A stretch of DNA of 24,221 nucleotides from JBFWVD01 sp050246915. Lineage in GTDB: Bacteria > Actinomycetota > Acidimicrobiia > Acidimicrobiales > Ilumatobacteraceae. Below, in pieces: positions 8,300 to 16,662 of this stretch; position 1 is the stretch's first letter; each line of letters begins with the position of its first letter. The notes beneath the pieces were generated by a model. The model saw only the letters and a program-made list of their open reading frames with translations. It had not been told where the DNA came from and ran no database searches. Location of the stretch: contig JBFWVD010000068.1 of NCBI GenBank assembly GCA_050246915.1, positions 1-24,221 on the forward strand, given 5' to 3'. A program made the position numbers and the translations under genes.

Positions 8300-8348
8300 A
8301 TATGCACTTGACGCTTGTTGCCTCTGGGCCTGCGTGCGACGGTTCGTC

Positions 8349-9527
8349 ATGGCCTTGACCGATGCGCGTGCCCACGTCACTGACCGCGAGAGTTGGCTCG
8401 AAGCGGCCCGATCGTTGTCGACCATCGTGCGCGACCACGCGGAAGAGACCGAGCGCCTCGGGCGCGTAGCGGAACCGGTGATGAGCGCGATGCGAGACGC
8501 CGATCTGTTCTGGCCCATGCTGCCCCCGGACTACGGCGGCGCGGATACCGACGTGGTCACCGCGCTGTTGGTGCTCGAGGAGATCGCACGTGCCGACGGT
8601 TCGACCGGATGGTCGGCCATGATCACCATCTGCAACATGCTGCCGATGTGCGGCATGCTCCCCCGCTCGGGTGGCAATGCCATCTTTGCCGCCAAGGCGC
8701 GCCCGATGTTCGCCGGGGTGCTGGCCCCGAAGGCCACCGCAATTGCCGTTGACGGTGGTTTCCACGTCACCGGCCGCCTCAGCTTCGCCAGCGGCATCCA
8801 TCACGCCGATTGGGTCGGCGTCGGTGCGTTCGTCCGCGAGAACGGCAAGGTCGTCTCCCGACCCGATGGACAGCCCGACATCCGCGCGTTCTTCCTCCCC
8901 TTCGGTGAGGTCGAACTCATGGGCAACTGGGACGTTCTCGGGCTGGGCGGAACCGGCAGTGTGGACTTCCAGGTCACCGATCGCTTCGTCCCGTCGAACT
9001 TCTGCTTCGAGCTTCCCGACCCGCCGTCCACACGGCCCGGACCCAACTTCCAGCTCGGACTCGGCGCGGTGGGTGGTTCGGGACATGGCGCAGTCGGCCT
9101 CGGCATCGCCGGTCGCGCGCTCGAAGAGATCGCCACCCTCGCGCAGACCAAACGACGGCCGGGCAACCCGGGCATCTGCGACCAGCAGATGTTCAAGCAC
9201 GGCTTTGCCTCCAAGGAAGCCTCGCTGCAAGCAGCGCGGCGGCTCTTCTTCGGGAGCTATCAAGATGCCTACGACGAGGCTGCGGCGACCGGGTCGGTGA
9301 ACCCTCTCGCCAAGCAGCGCATGCGCCAGGCGTGCACCTATGCCACCGATGTCGCCGCCGACGTCGTGCGTTGGGCCTACAGCTGGTCCGGTTCGGACGG
9401 GCTGCGCAACCCCCATCCACTCGGTCGCTGTCTGCGTGACATCTCGGGTGCCACACAACACGTGTTCGTCGATCTGAACTCGATGGCCGACACCGCTCCG
9501 GCGTTGCTCGCGCACTGGGCACGATGA
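8349..9527 (+). CDS. Acyl-CoA-dehydrogenase-fold flavoprotein, probable group D monooxygenase
   Basis: A 392-residue flavoprotein with the acyl-CoA dehydrogenase fold and the type-2 C-terminal domain found in two-component flavin monooxygenases such as HsaA, HpaH and DszC. It shows PPDYGGADTDVVTALLVLEE near the N-terminus, FASGIHHADWVGVG and GNWDVLGLGGTGS in the middle, and LGRCLRDISGATQHVFVD near the C-terminus. Members either hydroxylate with reduced flavin from a partner reductase (none seen here) or dehydrogenate acyl-CoA. The frame is open back to a GTG at 8334; neither start has a clear ribosome site and I prefer the ATG. The divergent phosphotransferase-like gene follows 30 bases later. 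It is a clear paralogue of the protein at 15432-16616. Confidence 0.88.
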   Translation: MALTDARAHVTDRESWLEAARSLSTIVRDHAEETERLGRVAEPVMSAMRDADLFWPMLPPDYGGADTDVVTALLVLEEIARADGSTGWSAMITICNMLPMCGMLPRSGGNAIFAAKARPMFAGVLAPKATAIAVDGGFHVTGRLSFASGIHHADWVGVGAFVRENGKVVSRPDGQPDIRAFFLPFGEVELMGNWDVLGLGGTGSVDFQVTDRFVPSNFCFELPDPPSTRPGPNFQLGLGAVGGSGHGAVGLGIAGRALEEIATLAQTKRRPGNPGICDQQMFKHGFASKEASLQAARRLFFGSYQDAYDEAAATGSVNPLAKQRMRQACTYATDVAADVVRWAYSWSGSDGLRNPHPLGRCLRDISGATQHVFVDLNSMADTAPALLAHWAR

Positions 9528-9557
9528 CATCCTCGGCGGCCAAGGGCTCCACACGGG

Positions 9558-10946
9558 ATGGGCGATGATGACCTCATGAGCGTTCCCACCACCGAACGAG
9601 CAGCCCAGATCGTCACCGATCACATGGGCGGCAGGGTCGTGCGTATCGAACGGCAACTGCGCTGGCGACCGACATGGTTCGTCGACCTCGAGCGCGACGG
9701 CGAGATCATCCCACTGGTGCTGCGCGGCGATCGCACCGACTCCGAGGCATTCCCGCTCCGGCACGAGTACACGTTCCACTCGCTGATGGAGGAGCGCGAC
9801 TTCCCGGTCCCCCATCTCATCGCGTACATCGAGACGCCCGGGTTCATCGATGCCATCTTGATGTCACGCGTGAGCGGACAGAATCACTTCCAAGGTGTGA
9901 GCGACGTCGATCGCGACCGGGTCGTCGACGAGTACATCCAGCAGCTGGCCCGACTCCATCAACTCGACCCGACACCGTTCATCGCCGCAGGAATCACGCA
10001 TCCCGGTCCCGGCGAGAACTCCGCCATGGCCGGTCACGGCAACATGGAGCGCCGCTATCGCGAGCGCAAGCGACATGTCGATCCCTTCGCCGAGTTCTGC
10101 ATCGGCTGGCACAAGCGACACATCCCGGACGGAAAGGATCGACTCGCGCCCAGCGTCTGGGACTCCGGTCAGTTCCATCACGAGAACGGTCACCTCGTGG
10201 CCCTCATCGACCTGGAGTTCGGACACGTCGGCGATCCACTCTGCGACATCACCATCTGGCGCATGCGTGACACGCTCATCCCCTTCGGTGACATGGGCAA
10301 GATCTACGCCCGCTACGAGCAGCTCACCGGCACGCCGGTGGATCTCGAGGCCATCAAGCGGCATCACTTCGCGGCGTGCATGGGCAATCAGCTGCAGTTC
10401 GGCGCGGCGGTGGCGGCACCCAACGCCGACACCGATCTGATGACCTTCATGCAGTGGAACTCCGAGACGAATCTCATGACGACGGACTTCCTCGGCGAGT
10501 ACCTGGGAATCGATCTGCCAGAGGTGGCAGTTCCCGAGATCCAACCCACTCGCGACGACGCAACCTTCGGACAACTGGTCGGAGCATTGGGCTCGATCTC
10601 CACCGGCGACCAGGAGACGCAACATCAATTGCGCTTGGCGTTCCGGATGGCCCGTCATCTCCATCGACGCAGCGAAATCGGTGACGAGCTCGACGAGGCC
10701 GATCTCGACGATCTCCACCAACTCCTCGGACATCGCCCGGCGAGCTGGCTCGACGGCCAAGCCGAGCTCGAGCAGTTCGCCATGGCCGATGCCGCCGTCG
10801 GTCGCTACGACGCCGAGCTGACCGTGCTGTTCCACAAGCGCAACCTGCGCACCCACATGGCCCTCGGACCCGCGGGATCATCGATGACACGCCACTACGA
10901 GTGCCAGCGCTTCGATGGTGGACCGACGCGCGTGCTCCAACTCTGA
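9558..10946 (+). CDS. Phosphotransferase-family protein with divergent catalytic loop
   Basis: A 462-residue protein of the APH/ACAD10-11 kinase-like superfamily. The N-lobe has RWRPTWFVDLERDG and LVLRGDR (53-58). The C-lobe has a catalytic loop reading WDSGQFHH (201-208) instead of the canonical HGDxxxxN, then IDLEFGHVGDP (217-227) and WRMRD. The usual His-Gly is gone and the metal Asn is replaced or shifted. A C-terminal region of about 120 residues (roughly 340-462) extends beyond the kinase-like core, with an Arg/His-rich helical look. It follows the flavoprotein gene by 30 bases and is probably cotranscribed. The start may instead be the ATG at 9576; neither has a strong ribosome site. 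It is closely related to the gene at 23135. It may be an atypical kinase or a non-catalytic binding protein. Confidence 0.85.
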   Translation: MGDDDLMSVPTTERAAQIVTDHMGGRVVRIERQLRWRPTWFVDLERDGEIIPLVLRGDRTDSEAFPLRHEYTFHSLMEERDFPVPHLIAYIETPGFIDAILMSRVSGQNHFQGVSDVDRDRVVDEYIQQLARLHQLDPTPFIAAGITHPGPGENSAMAGHGNMERRYRERKRHVDPFAEFCIGWHKRHIPDGKDRLAPSVWDSGQFHHENGHLVALIDLEFGHVGDPLCDITIWRMRDTLIPFGDMGKIYARYEQLTGTPVDLEAIKRHHFAACMGNQLQFGAAVAAPNADTDLMTFMQWNSETNLMTTDFLGEYLGIDLPEVAVPEIQPTRDDATFGQLVGALGSISTGDQETQHQLRLAFRMARHLHRRSEIGDELDEADLDDLHQLLGHRPASWLDGQAELEQFAMADAAVGRYDAELTVLFHKRNLRTHMALGPAGSSMTRHYECQRFDGGPTRVLQL

Positions 10947-11067
10947 CGGTGGCCGCTCGCGTCGACCCTTCGCGGGGCCCTTGTTCGAGACCGCGCCGAT
11001 CATTCCACGCGTTCGGGGTGTCGTTAGGCAGATGGGTGTTTCACCGTTGTGTTCACGGGCCTCGACG

Positions 11068-12297
11068 TCAGGTGATGGCGCCGATGATCTTCAACTCGAT
11101 GAGCTGATCGTCGTCGCGACCGAGCTCACGGATGATGTCGTCGGTGTGCTCCGCGAATTGCGGGGCCCGGGTCAGCGTGAACGGCGTCTCGTCGAACTGC
11201 ACCGGGCTGGCCACGAGTTCACGGGCGTTCCCGTCGGCATCGACGACCGGAACGACGTAACCGTTGGCCCGCACCTGCGGATCGTTGCCCACTTCGAGCG
11301 CGTCCTGGTTGGGAGCCCACTGCCCTTCGAGGGTCTTGAGCTTGTCGAGCCAGTAGGCGTAGGTCTGCTTCGCGATTGACTCTGCCACTGCATCGCCGGC
11401 CGCCGCAGCGTTTTCGATGATGCGCTGACCGTCGTTGAAGCGCTCGTCGTCGACGAGGTGCTCGAGGCCGATGTGGCGACACAGGTCGGCCCAGTAGCGA
11501 CCGGCCTGCAGCATGGTGAAGTTGATCCAGCGACCATCGGAGGTGCGGAAGTTGCCGACGAGCGGATTGACCGGCGCGTACATCGGGATGTCGGTCGGCG
11601 CCACGGCCGGGTGTTCATTGGTCAACAGTGCGTTGTTCACCGACAACGCGGTCGCCCATGCGCCGACACTGAGCAGCGACACGTCCACCACCGAGGTCTC
11701 ACCGGTGCGCTCGCGAGCGAACAGCGCGCCGGCGATGCCACCGGCGATCGTCATACCGCCCATGGAGTCGCCGTACGCGCCTGCGGGCATGTTCATCACT
11801 CGCGGCGCGTCGGACGGGGTGGTCCCCATGGCGCTGCCGGCGCGTGACCAGAAGGTCGATCCGTCGAAGCCACCCAACTCCGACTCGGGACCACGCGGGC
11901 CGTGGGCACTGCCACGCACGTAGATGATCTTGGAGTTGATGGCCCGGATGTGCTCGACGTCGATCTTGAGACGGCGTCGGGCGTCGGGCAGGAAGTTGGT
12001 GAGGAACACGTCGCTCTTGGCGACGAGCTCGTAGAGGATCTCGAGGCCGGCCGGATTGTCGAGCGACAAGCCGATGCTGCGCTTCCCCCGGTTGGGGTGC
12101 TCCATCAGCGGCTGGAACTTCCCAGCGGCCACGCCACCGGTGCCGATGCGCAACCCGCGTTGCGCATCACCGTTCACCGAATGCTCGACCTTGATCACGT
12201 CGGCACCCCAATCGGCCAGCACCGCGCCGGCTGCCGGTGTGAACGTGAACTGAGCAACCTCGAGGATGCGCACACCCTTCATCGGCTGAAGCGTCAC
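11068..12297 (-). CDS. CaiB/BaiF family III CoA-transferase
   Basis: A 409-residue class III CoA-transferase, which moves CoA between carboxylic acids, or in some members acts as an acyl-CoA racemase. The N-terminus MKGVRILEVAQF and the segment VLADWGADVIKVEH are typical, as is NRGKRSIGLSLDNPAG. The expected catalytic aspartate is Asp177 in AYGDSMGGM. The length is normal. I chose the GTG at 12297 because GAGGAGA lies about 8 bases upstream; an ATG five codons later is the alternative. It lies 162 bases downstream of the Rieske oxygenase gene on the same strand and is convergent with the 9558 gene. It could load CoA onto an acid product of the pathway. Donor and acceptor are not known. Confidence 0.94.
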   Translation of the reverse strand: MTLQPMKGVRILEVAQFTFTPAAGAVLADWGADVIKVEHSVNGDAQRGLRIGTGGVAAGKFQPLMEHPNRGKRSIGLSLDNPAGLEILYELVAKSDVFLTNFLPDARRRLKIDVEHIRAINSKIIYVRGSAHGPRGPESELGGFDGSTFWSRAGSAMGTTPSDAPRVMNMPAGAYGDSMGGMTIAGGIAGALFARERTGETSVVDVSLLSVGAWATALSVNNALLTNEHPAVAPTDIPMYAPVNPLVGNFRTSDGRWINFTMLQAGRYWADLCRHIGLEHLVDDERFNDGQRIIENAAAAGDAVAESIAKQTYAYWLDKLKTLEGQWAPNQDALEVGNDPQVRANGYVVPVVDADGNARELVASPVQFDETPFTLTRAPQFAEHTDDIIRELGRDDDQLIELKIIGAIT

Positions 12298-12459
12298 AGC
12301 TGAGTTCTCCTCGTGTCTCGAGTGCTGGTTCCAGGATCGGTGGCCGAAGGCCTGTTCCGGCCCAACGTACACCGACGGTTCGCGCCAGCTCTTGTCAACA
12401 TCGTTGCCAGTTCGTGGCCGGCGGTGGGCGGCGGTGGTGGCCGCCCGATCGGGGCGATC

Positions 12460-13452
12460 TCAGCCGACGGGCTCGACCTCGTAGAACTGCCGCGCCCACT
12501 TGCGCAGGGCGCCGTACGGCTTGGCGTCGATCTGGGCCAGCGCGGGGTGCTCCACATAGATCTGATAGCGCCAGATCTCGAGATCGTCGTACAACGTGAT
12601 GAGGAACTTTCGCTCCACCTCACGCCGGATCTCTGCGGGCACGGTCTTGGAGGTGTCGGAGCCACGTGGCCACCAGATCGAATAGAACATGTCGCTGGTT
12701 TCGTCGTCGACCGGCGTAACGCAGAAGATGAGCCGATAGTTGGCGGCACCTTCGAAGACATTGAGCGTGTTGCCGACGCCGTTGTTCATGGCGTGGATCT
12801 TCAGCGCCATCTTCTCGCCACTGGGGTCCTTGGCGTCGGGCCATCCGACCGTCCCCTTGAAGACGTTGCCGTCCGTGCCGTACTCGAGCAGGACCGGGTC
12901 GACCGTTGCGTGGTGCACGTACTTGAAGTGCATCGAGTCCGGCGCGTTCTCGAGGGGGATCTGCGGATGCACCGGTTCACGGTCGTACTTGACGGACATC
13001 TCGGGATAGGCGCGGTAGAAGTCGTCGGGATTGCCCGGCAGATCGGGATGGGCGTCGAACACACTGGGCAGATCCCAGCGGGGCGCACCACCGGCAGGAT
13101 CGTGCCAGACGTAGATGCACTCGTGCTGCTCCTTCACCGGCCACGCCTTGAGGCTCTTGGACACGTTGGGCCGATCTTCGTAGGGGATGTACTTGTTGAC
13201 CCCGTCCGGCCCGAAACCCCAACCGTGGTAGGGGCACTCGACGCAACTCCCGTTGACACGTCCGCGGTGACCGAGATGGGCACCGAGATGTGGACAATGG
13301 GCATCGAGGACGTGCAGATCGCCGTCGTCGTCCCGATACGCCACCAAGTCCTTGCCGAAGTACTTGAGCGGCTTCACCGTGCCCGGTTGATACTCCGCGC
13401 TCCAACCGATCATGAACCAACCGGTTGGCTTCCACGTGAACGGCACCTTCAT
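12460..13452 (-). CDS. Rieske non-haem iron oxygenase, KshA/VanA-like
   Basis: The terminal oxygenase component of a Rieske oxygenase, 330 residues. The [2Fe-2S] ligands are Cys53 and His55 (CPH) and Cys73 and His76 (CPYH). The catalytic iron site is seen in ENAPDSMHFKYVH with His175 and His180; Asp290 is the likely third iron ligand and Asp172 the bridging aspartate. The overall look is that of 3-ketosteroid-9-alpha-hydroxylase (KshA), which is about 50 residues longer. It needs a reductase, which is not in the window. The ATG at 13452 has a GGAGGGGG ribosome site. It lies between an acyl-CoA ligase and a CaiB transferase, fitting oxidation of an acid or its CoA ester. Steroid hydroxylation is possible; O-demethylation or another ring oxidation is also open. 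Confidence 0.92.
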   Translation of the reverse strand: MKVPFTWKPTGWFMIGWSAEYQPGTVKPLKYFGKDLVAYRDDDGDLHVLDAHCPHLGAHLGHRGRVNGSCVECPYHGWGFGPDGVNKYIPYEDRPNVSKSLKAWPVKEQHECIYVWHDPAGGAPRWDLPSVFDAHPDLPGNPDDFYRAYPEMSVKYDREPVHPQIPLENAPDSMHFKYVHHATVDPVLLEYGTDGNVFKGTVGWPDAKDPSGEKMALKIHAMNNGVGNTLNVFEGAANYRLIFCVTPVDDETSDMFYSIWWPRGSDTSKTVPAEIRREVERKFLITLYDDLEIWRYQIYVEHPALAQIDAKPYGALRKWARQFYEVEPVG

Positions 13453-13480
13453 GACCGACCCCCTCCAGCCCAGAAACCCT

Positions 13481-13512
13481 TGTCGACGCAGCTGTCGACA
13501 CTAGGGTCGACA
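13481..13512. repeat. Three TGTCGAC-type elements before the Rieske gene
   Basis: TGTCGAC at 13481-13487, the full palindrome TGTCGACA at 13493-13500 and GTCGACA at 13506-13512 are spaced 12 to 13 bases apart. They lie 29-60 bases upstream of the Rieske gene start. They may be an array of operator half-sites for an unidentified regulator. Chance is not excluded in GC-rich DNA. Confidence 0.4.
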
Positions 13513-13638
13513 CGGGCGGAGCGGGAGGGTCGTTGGTCCCGACACCCAGGCGGCCACCGGCAATCGCGTATCGCGTCGTAGCGCTCCTCGATCAGGCATC
13601 GACCAACGCTCGCGTCGATCGACAGCCCAGCGACGAGC

Positions 13639-13660
13639 AGCGTCAGTCTCTATTGACGCT
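13639..13660. repeat. Inverted repeat after the ligase gene
   Basis: AGCGTCA (13639-13645) and TGACGCT (13654-13660) form a perfect 7-bp inverted repeat with an 8-base centre. It lies 40 bases beyond the ligase stop and about 190 bases before the Rieske start. It could be a weak terminator or an operator. Confidence 0.35.
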
Positions 13661-13699
13661 TGCTCGACCAGGATCTCCGACAGCACTCACCCCGGAGGC

Positions 13700-15172
13700 T
13701 CAGGCGTTGCCGTCGACCGACTTGCCCAGCGCCGTGCGGTTGAGTTTGCCGGCCTCGGTCCGGGGCACGGCCGCCACGAAGTCGAACGACTTGGGCACCT
13801 TGTAGGACGCCAGCCGCGACTTGCAGAACTCACGCAACTCCTCGGCCGACGGCGGTGACCCCGGGTCGACCGGGGCGATGATGGCGTGCACGCGATGACC
13901 CCATTCGGGGTCAGCCACCGGCACGACGACCTGATCGGCCACCGCCGGGTGCTCGCTGAGCGCCGCCTCCACCTCGGCGGGGAACACGTTGGCGCCACCT
14001 GTGATGATCATGTCGGTGCGGCGATCGGCGATGTACAGATAGCCGTCGTCATCGAGCCATCCGAGGTCACCGATCGACAGGAAGCCGTCGGTGGTCATCG
14101 GTGGCATCGGCGCGCCGAGGTATCGGAACAGCGGTCGGTTCGGATCGAGAGGACGCACGAACACCTCACCGATCTCTCCATTTGGCACCACGTTGCCCTC
14201 TGCGTCGCGAATGGACACCTCGCAATCGGAACCCCGGCCGGCCGCACCCCGGTGCTCACGCCACTGGTCGCCGTTCATGTTCACCGACCCGATGCGCTCG
14301 GTCGACCCGTAGATGAAGTTCAGCGCGCGCCCTGGTACTAGCTCGAGCCATCGGTCGATCACCCAATCAGGCGTCTTGGCTCCGCCGATCACCACGCGCT
14401 CGAGGCTGCGGAACGACGCCTTGTCCAGATCGGGCAGCTGAACGATGCGCTGCAGCATGGTCGGCACCATGATCGTCATGGAGATCTGCAGCCGTTCGAT
14501 GAGCTCGACGGCGAGCTTCGCTTCGAACTTCTCCATCACCGCGACCTTCGTGCCCTCCATCAACTGTGGAGCGCAGAAGAGGAAACCGTTCACGTGATAG
14601 AGCGGCGAGACCACCAAGATCGCCGAGGTCTGGGCATAGGACACCGCGTCGGGATCGATGGCGACCACCCCGGGGAACGGCGCGGCGATGAGCTTGGGCA
14701 GTCCGGTCGAACCCGAACTGGCGCCGAGGTACAGCGTCTGCGGTATCCGATCCTCGACGGCATCGTCGGGAAGGCTCGTGGTGGCGTCCAGGTCGCTACG
14801 ACGCAGGACAGTGAAGGTCGCGCTGTGGTTGTCGGAGATGAGCACCAGCGGCTCGGCGGCCCCGACCAGACGATCCATCTCCCACTGCGGCAGATCGTGT
14901 CGCAACGGCAGGAGTGTCGCACCGATCTTCCACGTCGCCATGGTGACCAGGATGTGATCAAGACAGGTGGGAAGGGCCAACGCGATGATCGAACCCGTCG
15001 ACGCGCCATGGCCCTCGAGGGCCCTGGCAATCTGGTTGGCGCGCGACTCGAGCACCCTCCATGCCACCCGGGTCTCGTGGCCCTCGCGATCCACGATCGT
15101 CAGGTCAGCCTGGTCGGGACGCATCGCGGCCATCTGACTCAAGCGCCGCCCATATGACACGACCTCAGACAC
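13700..15172 (-). CDS. AMP-forming acyl-CoA ligase (FadD-like), second copy
   Basis: An ANL-superfamily acyl-CoA synthetase of 490 residues, distinct from the one at 5735. Motifs: P-loop SSGSTGLPK at 152-160, YGSTE at 288-292, IGDLG at 367-371, GYLYIADRRTDMIITGG (hinge Asp/Arg region) and the catalytic Lys476 in GKLNR. It should convert a carboxylic acid to its CoA thioester. The start is a GTG at 15172 with GGAGGGGAAGAGG just upstream. The divergent region to the flavoprotein at 15432 carries a copy of the CTAACG-NN-CGTTAG box at 15297-15310. I infer shared control with the five-gene operon further right. Downstream on the same strand, after 247 bases, is the Rieske oxygenase. The acid is not identifiable. 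Confidence 0.93.
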   Translation of the reverse strand: MSEVVSYGRRLSQMAAMRPDQADLTIVDREGHETRVAWRVLESRANQIARALEGHGASTGSIIALALPTCLDHILVTMATWKIGATLLPLRHDLPQWEMDRLVGAAEPLVLISDNHSATFTVLRRSDLDATTSLPDDAVEDRIPQTLYLGASSGSTGLPKLIAAPFPGVVAIDPDAVSYAQTSAILVVSPLYHVNGFLFCAPQLMEGTKVAVMEKFEAKLAVELIERLQISMTIMVPTMLQRIVQLPDLDKASFRSLERVVIGGAKTPDWVIDRWLELVPGRALNFIYGSTERIGSVNMNGDQWREHRGAAGRGSDCEVSIRDAEGNVVPNGEIGEVFVRPLDPNRPLFRYLGAPMPPMTTDGFLSIGDLGWLDDDGYLYIADRRTDMIITGGANVFPAEVEAALSEHPAVADQVVVPVADPEWGHRVHAIIAPVDPGSPPSAEELREFCKSRLASYKVPKSFDFVAAVPRTEAGKLNRTALGKSVDGNA

Positions 15173-15296
15173 GCCTCTTCCCCTCCACCGTCATCGACAA
15201 TCCCCATCCGTGCGACGCATCGGCCACCCCGCTCGAACCGTAGCCACCACACGTGATGGGGGCACAACGCCTCGATCGCTCGAGCGGGACCACCTC

Positions 15297-15310
15297 CTAA
15301 CGAACGTTAG
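15297..15310. promoter_or_regulatory. CTAACG-AA-CGTTAG box, putative TetR operator
   Basis: A perfect 6-bp inverted repeat with an AA centre, matching 12 of 14 bases of the palindrome at 22441-22454. It lies midway between the divergent ligase (start 15172) and flavoprotein (start 15432) genes, about 120 bases from each. Unlike the other two boxes, no convincing -35/-10 pair surrounds it. I infer control by the TetR regulator encoded at 22451-23041. Confidence 0.6.
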
Positions 15311-15431
15311 AGTGCAGCAAACTCGCTGCGCTTGGCCGGGGGCTCGTCGGCCATCCACCGCAACCTCATCGCCTCGTCATGGGACTCCCCCCGTGACTGA
15401 GCATCAACAACCCGAGAGTGAGGGATCCCGC

Positions 15432-16616
15432 ATGTCGATCCAAGCGACGGCCAACGACACCGCGGTGCGCCGGGTGCGCGACCTGTTGCCGATGGTGCGC
15501 GAGCAAGCAGCATCCGTCGAGTCGACGGGCACGTTGAACCGCACGGTCGTCGAGGCGTTGCGCGAAGCCGAGATGTTCTGGTGTGCGGTGCCCACTGACG
15601 TCGGCGGTGGAGGCGCCGACATCGTGGCGTGGCTTCGCACCGTCGAGGAGATGAGCACGGCCGACGGATCGATCGGCTGGTCGTACATGGCCAACTCGTG
15701 TGCGGTCACCAACGCCGTCGGATTCCTGCCTGCCGCCGCCACCGAGCGCATGTTCGCCAACGGGCTTCCGCTCGTGGCCGGGATGCTGGCGCCACGCGGA
15801 TCGGCCGTCCCCGATGGCGACGGTTTCACGATCAGCGGCGACTATCAATTCGGCAGCGGCATCGGCCACGCCGATTGGATCGGCGCTGGTGTGTTCGTGC
15901 GCGAGGACGGCAAGGTCCGCAAGACGGCCAGCGGCAAGCCCGACATCCGGGCCTTCTACGTGCCCCGTGCGCAAGCGGAGTTGAAGGGCAACTGGGATGT
16001 GCTCGGCCTCACCGGCACCGGGAGCTTCGACTACCACCTTCCCGAACAGCATGTGGACGAGACGTTCGGCTACTCCATCTCCGATGCCCATCCGACGCGC
16101 ACCGATCCGTCGTATCAACTCGGGTTCATGCCGTTGGGTTCGCTCGGCCACGGCGCCATCGGCCTCGGCATCGCGTTGCGCGCCATCGAGGAGATCGCGA
16201 CCATCGCCTACTCCAAGCGGCGCCCGGGGTTCCCGGGAATCCATGATCAGCAGTTGTTCCTCCACGACTTCGCCGAACACGAGGCCTCGTTGCAAGCGGC
16301 ACGCTGCTTGTTCTTCGATTCCGTGAGCGCAGCATTGCGATCAGCAGAGCAGACCGGCTCGACCAGCGACGCCGAGCAGCGACGCATGATCCAGGCCAAC
16401 ACCTACGCCACCAACGTCGCCGCCGACGTCGTTCGTTGGTGCTACACGTGGTCGGGTTCAGCTGGCCTTCGCAACCCGAGCGCCATGGGCCGATGCGCGC
16501 GCGACATGCTCGGCGCGACCCAGCACGTGCTCGTGGATGCCAACTCGCTCGTCGGCATGGCCAGTGGTCTGCTCGACGATTGGCGCAACGGCGTCGTGCC
16601 CGACGTGACCAGATGA
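15432..16616 (+). CDS. Acyl-CoA-dehydrogenase-fold flavoprotein, paralogue of the 8349 protein
   Basis: A 394-residue flavoprotein of the same subfamily as the 8349-9527 product. Matching segments run throughout: EEMSTADGSIGWSYMA, GSGIGHADWIGAG, GKPDIRAFYVP, GNWDVLGLTGTGS, LGHGAIGLGIALRAIEEIAT and MGRCARDMLGATQHVLVDAN. As with its paralogue it could be the oxygenase of a two-component flavin monooxygenase or an unusual acyl-CoA dehydrogenase. The ATG at 15432 has GAGGGA 6-7 bases upstream; the longer open frame from 15210 has no support. It is divergent from the ligase at 15172 with a TetR-type box between, and convergent with the five-gene operon, from which a long hairpin separates it. No flavin reductase is nearby. 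Confidence 0.9.
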   Translation: MSIQATANDTAVRRVRDLLPMVREQAASVESTGTLNRTVVEALREAEMFWCAVPTDVGGGGADIVAWLRTVEEMSTADGSIGWSYMANSCAVTNAVGFLPAAATERMFANGLPLVAGMLAPRGSAVPDGDGFTISGDYQFGSGIGHADWIGAGVFVREDGKVRKTASGKPDIRAFYVPRAQAELKGNWDVLGLTGTGSFDYHLPEQHVDETFGYSISDAHPTRTDPSYQLGFMPLGSLGHGAIGLGIALRAIEEIATIAYSKRRPGFPGIHDQQLFLHDFAEHEASLQAARCLFFDSVSAALRSAEQTGSTSDAEQRRMIQANTYATNVAADVVRWCYTWSGSAGLRNPSAMGRCARDMLGATQHVLVDANSLVGMASGLLDDWRNGVVPDVTR

Positions 16617-16623
16617 CCGATCG

Positions 16624-16662
16624 CCGCACGCGCCCCATCGCCGGGCGATGCGGCGGGTGCGG
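16624..16662. terminator. Bidirectional terminator between convergent genes
   Basis: A 39-base inverted repeat fills the space between the stop codons of the flavoprotein and the CoA-transferase fusion. The arms CCGCAC/GTGCGG, CGCC/GGCG and CATCGCC/GGCGATG pair perfectly, separated by single mismatches, around one central base. No T-run is seen. Position and length strongly suggest a two-way transcription terminator. Confidence 0.75.

Noticed and set aside
11032..11037. CGTTAG half-site between the 9558 gene and the CaiB gene.
   Set aside because: The other arm of the TetR palindrome is missing and the site lies between convergent genes, so it is probably chance.
12393..12398. TTGACA on the minus strand upstream of the CaiB gene as a -35 box.
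   Set aside because: No acceptable -10 box occurs at 16-19 bases downstream; the nearest TA-containing hexamers need a spacer of 21 or more.
12444..12453. Palindrome CCCGATCGGG just after the Rieske stop codon.
   Set aside because: As a hairpin it would have only a 3-bp stem; it is too short to call a terminator and could be chance in this base composition.
12313..13581. A 422-codon open frame on the plus strand opposite the Rieske oxygenase.
   Set aside because: It is antisense to a gene with intact iron-sulphur and iron-site motifs; no domain is recognisable in it.
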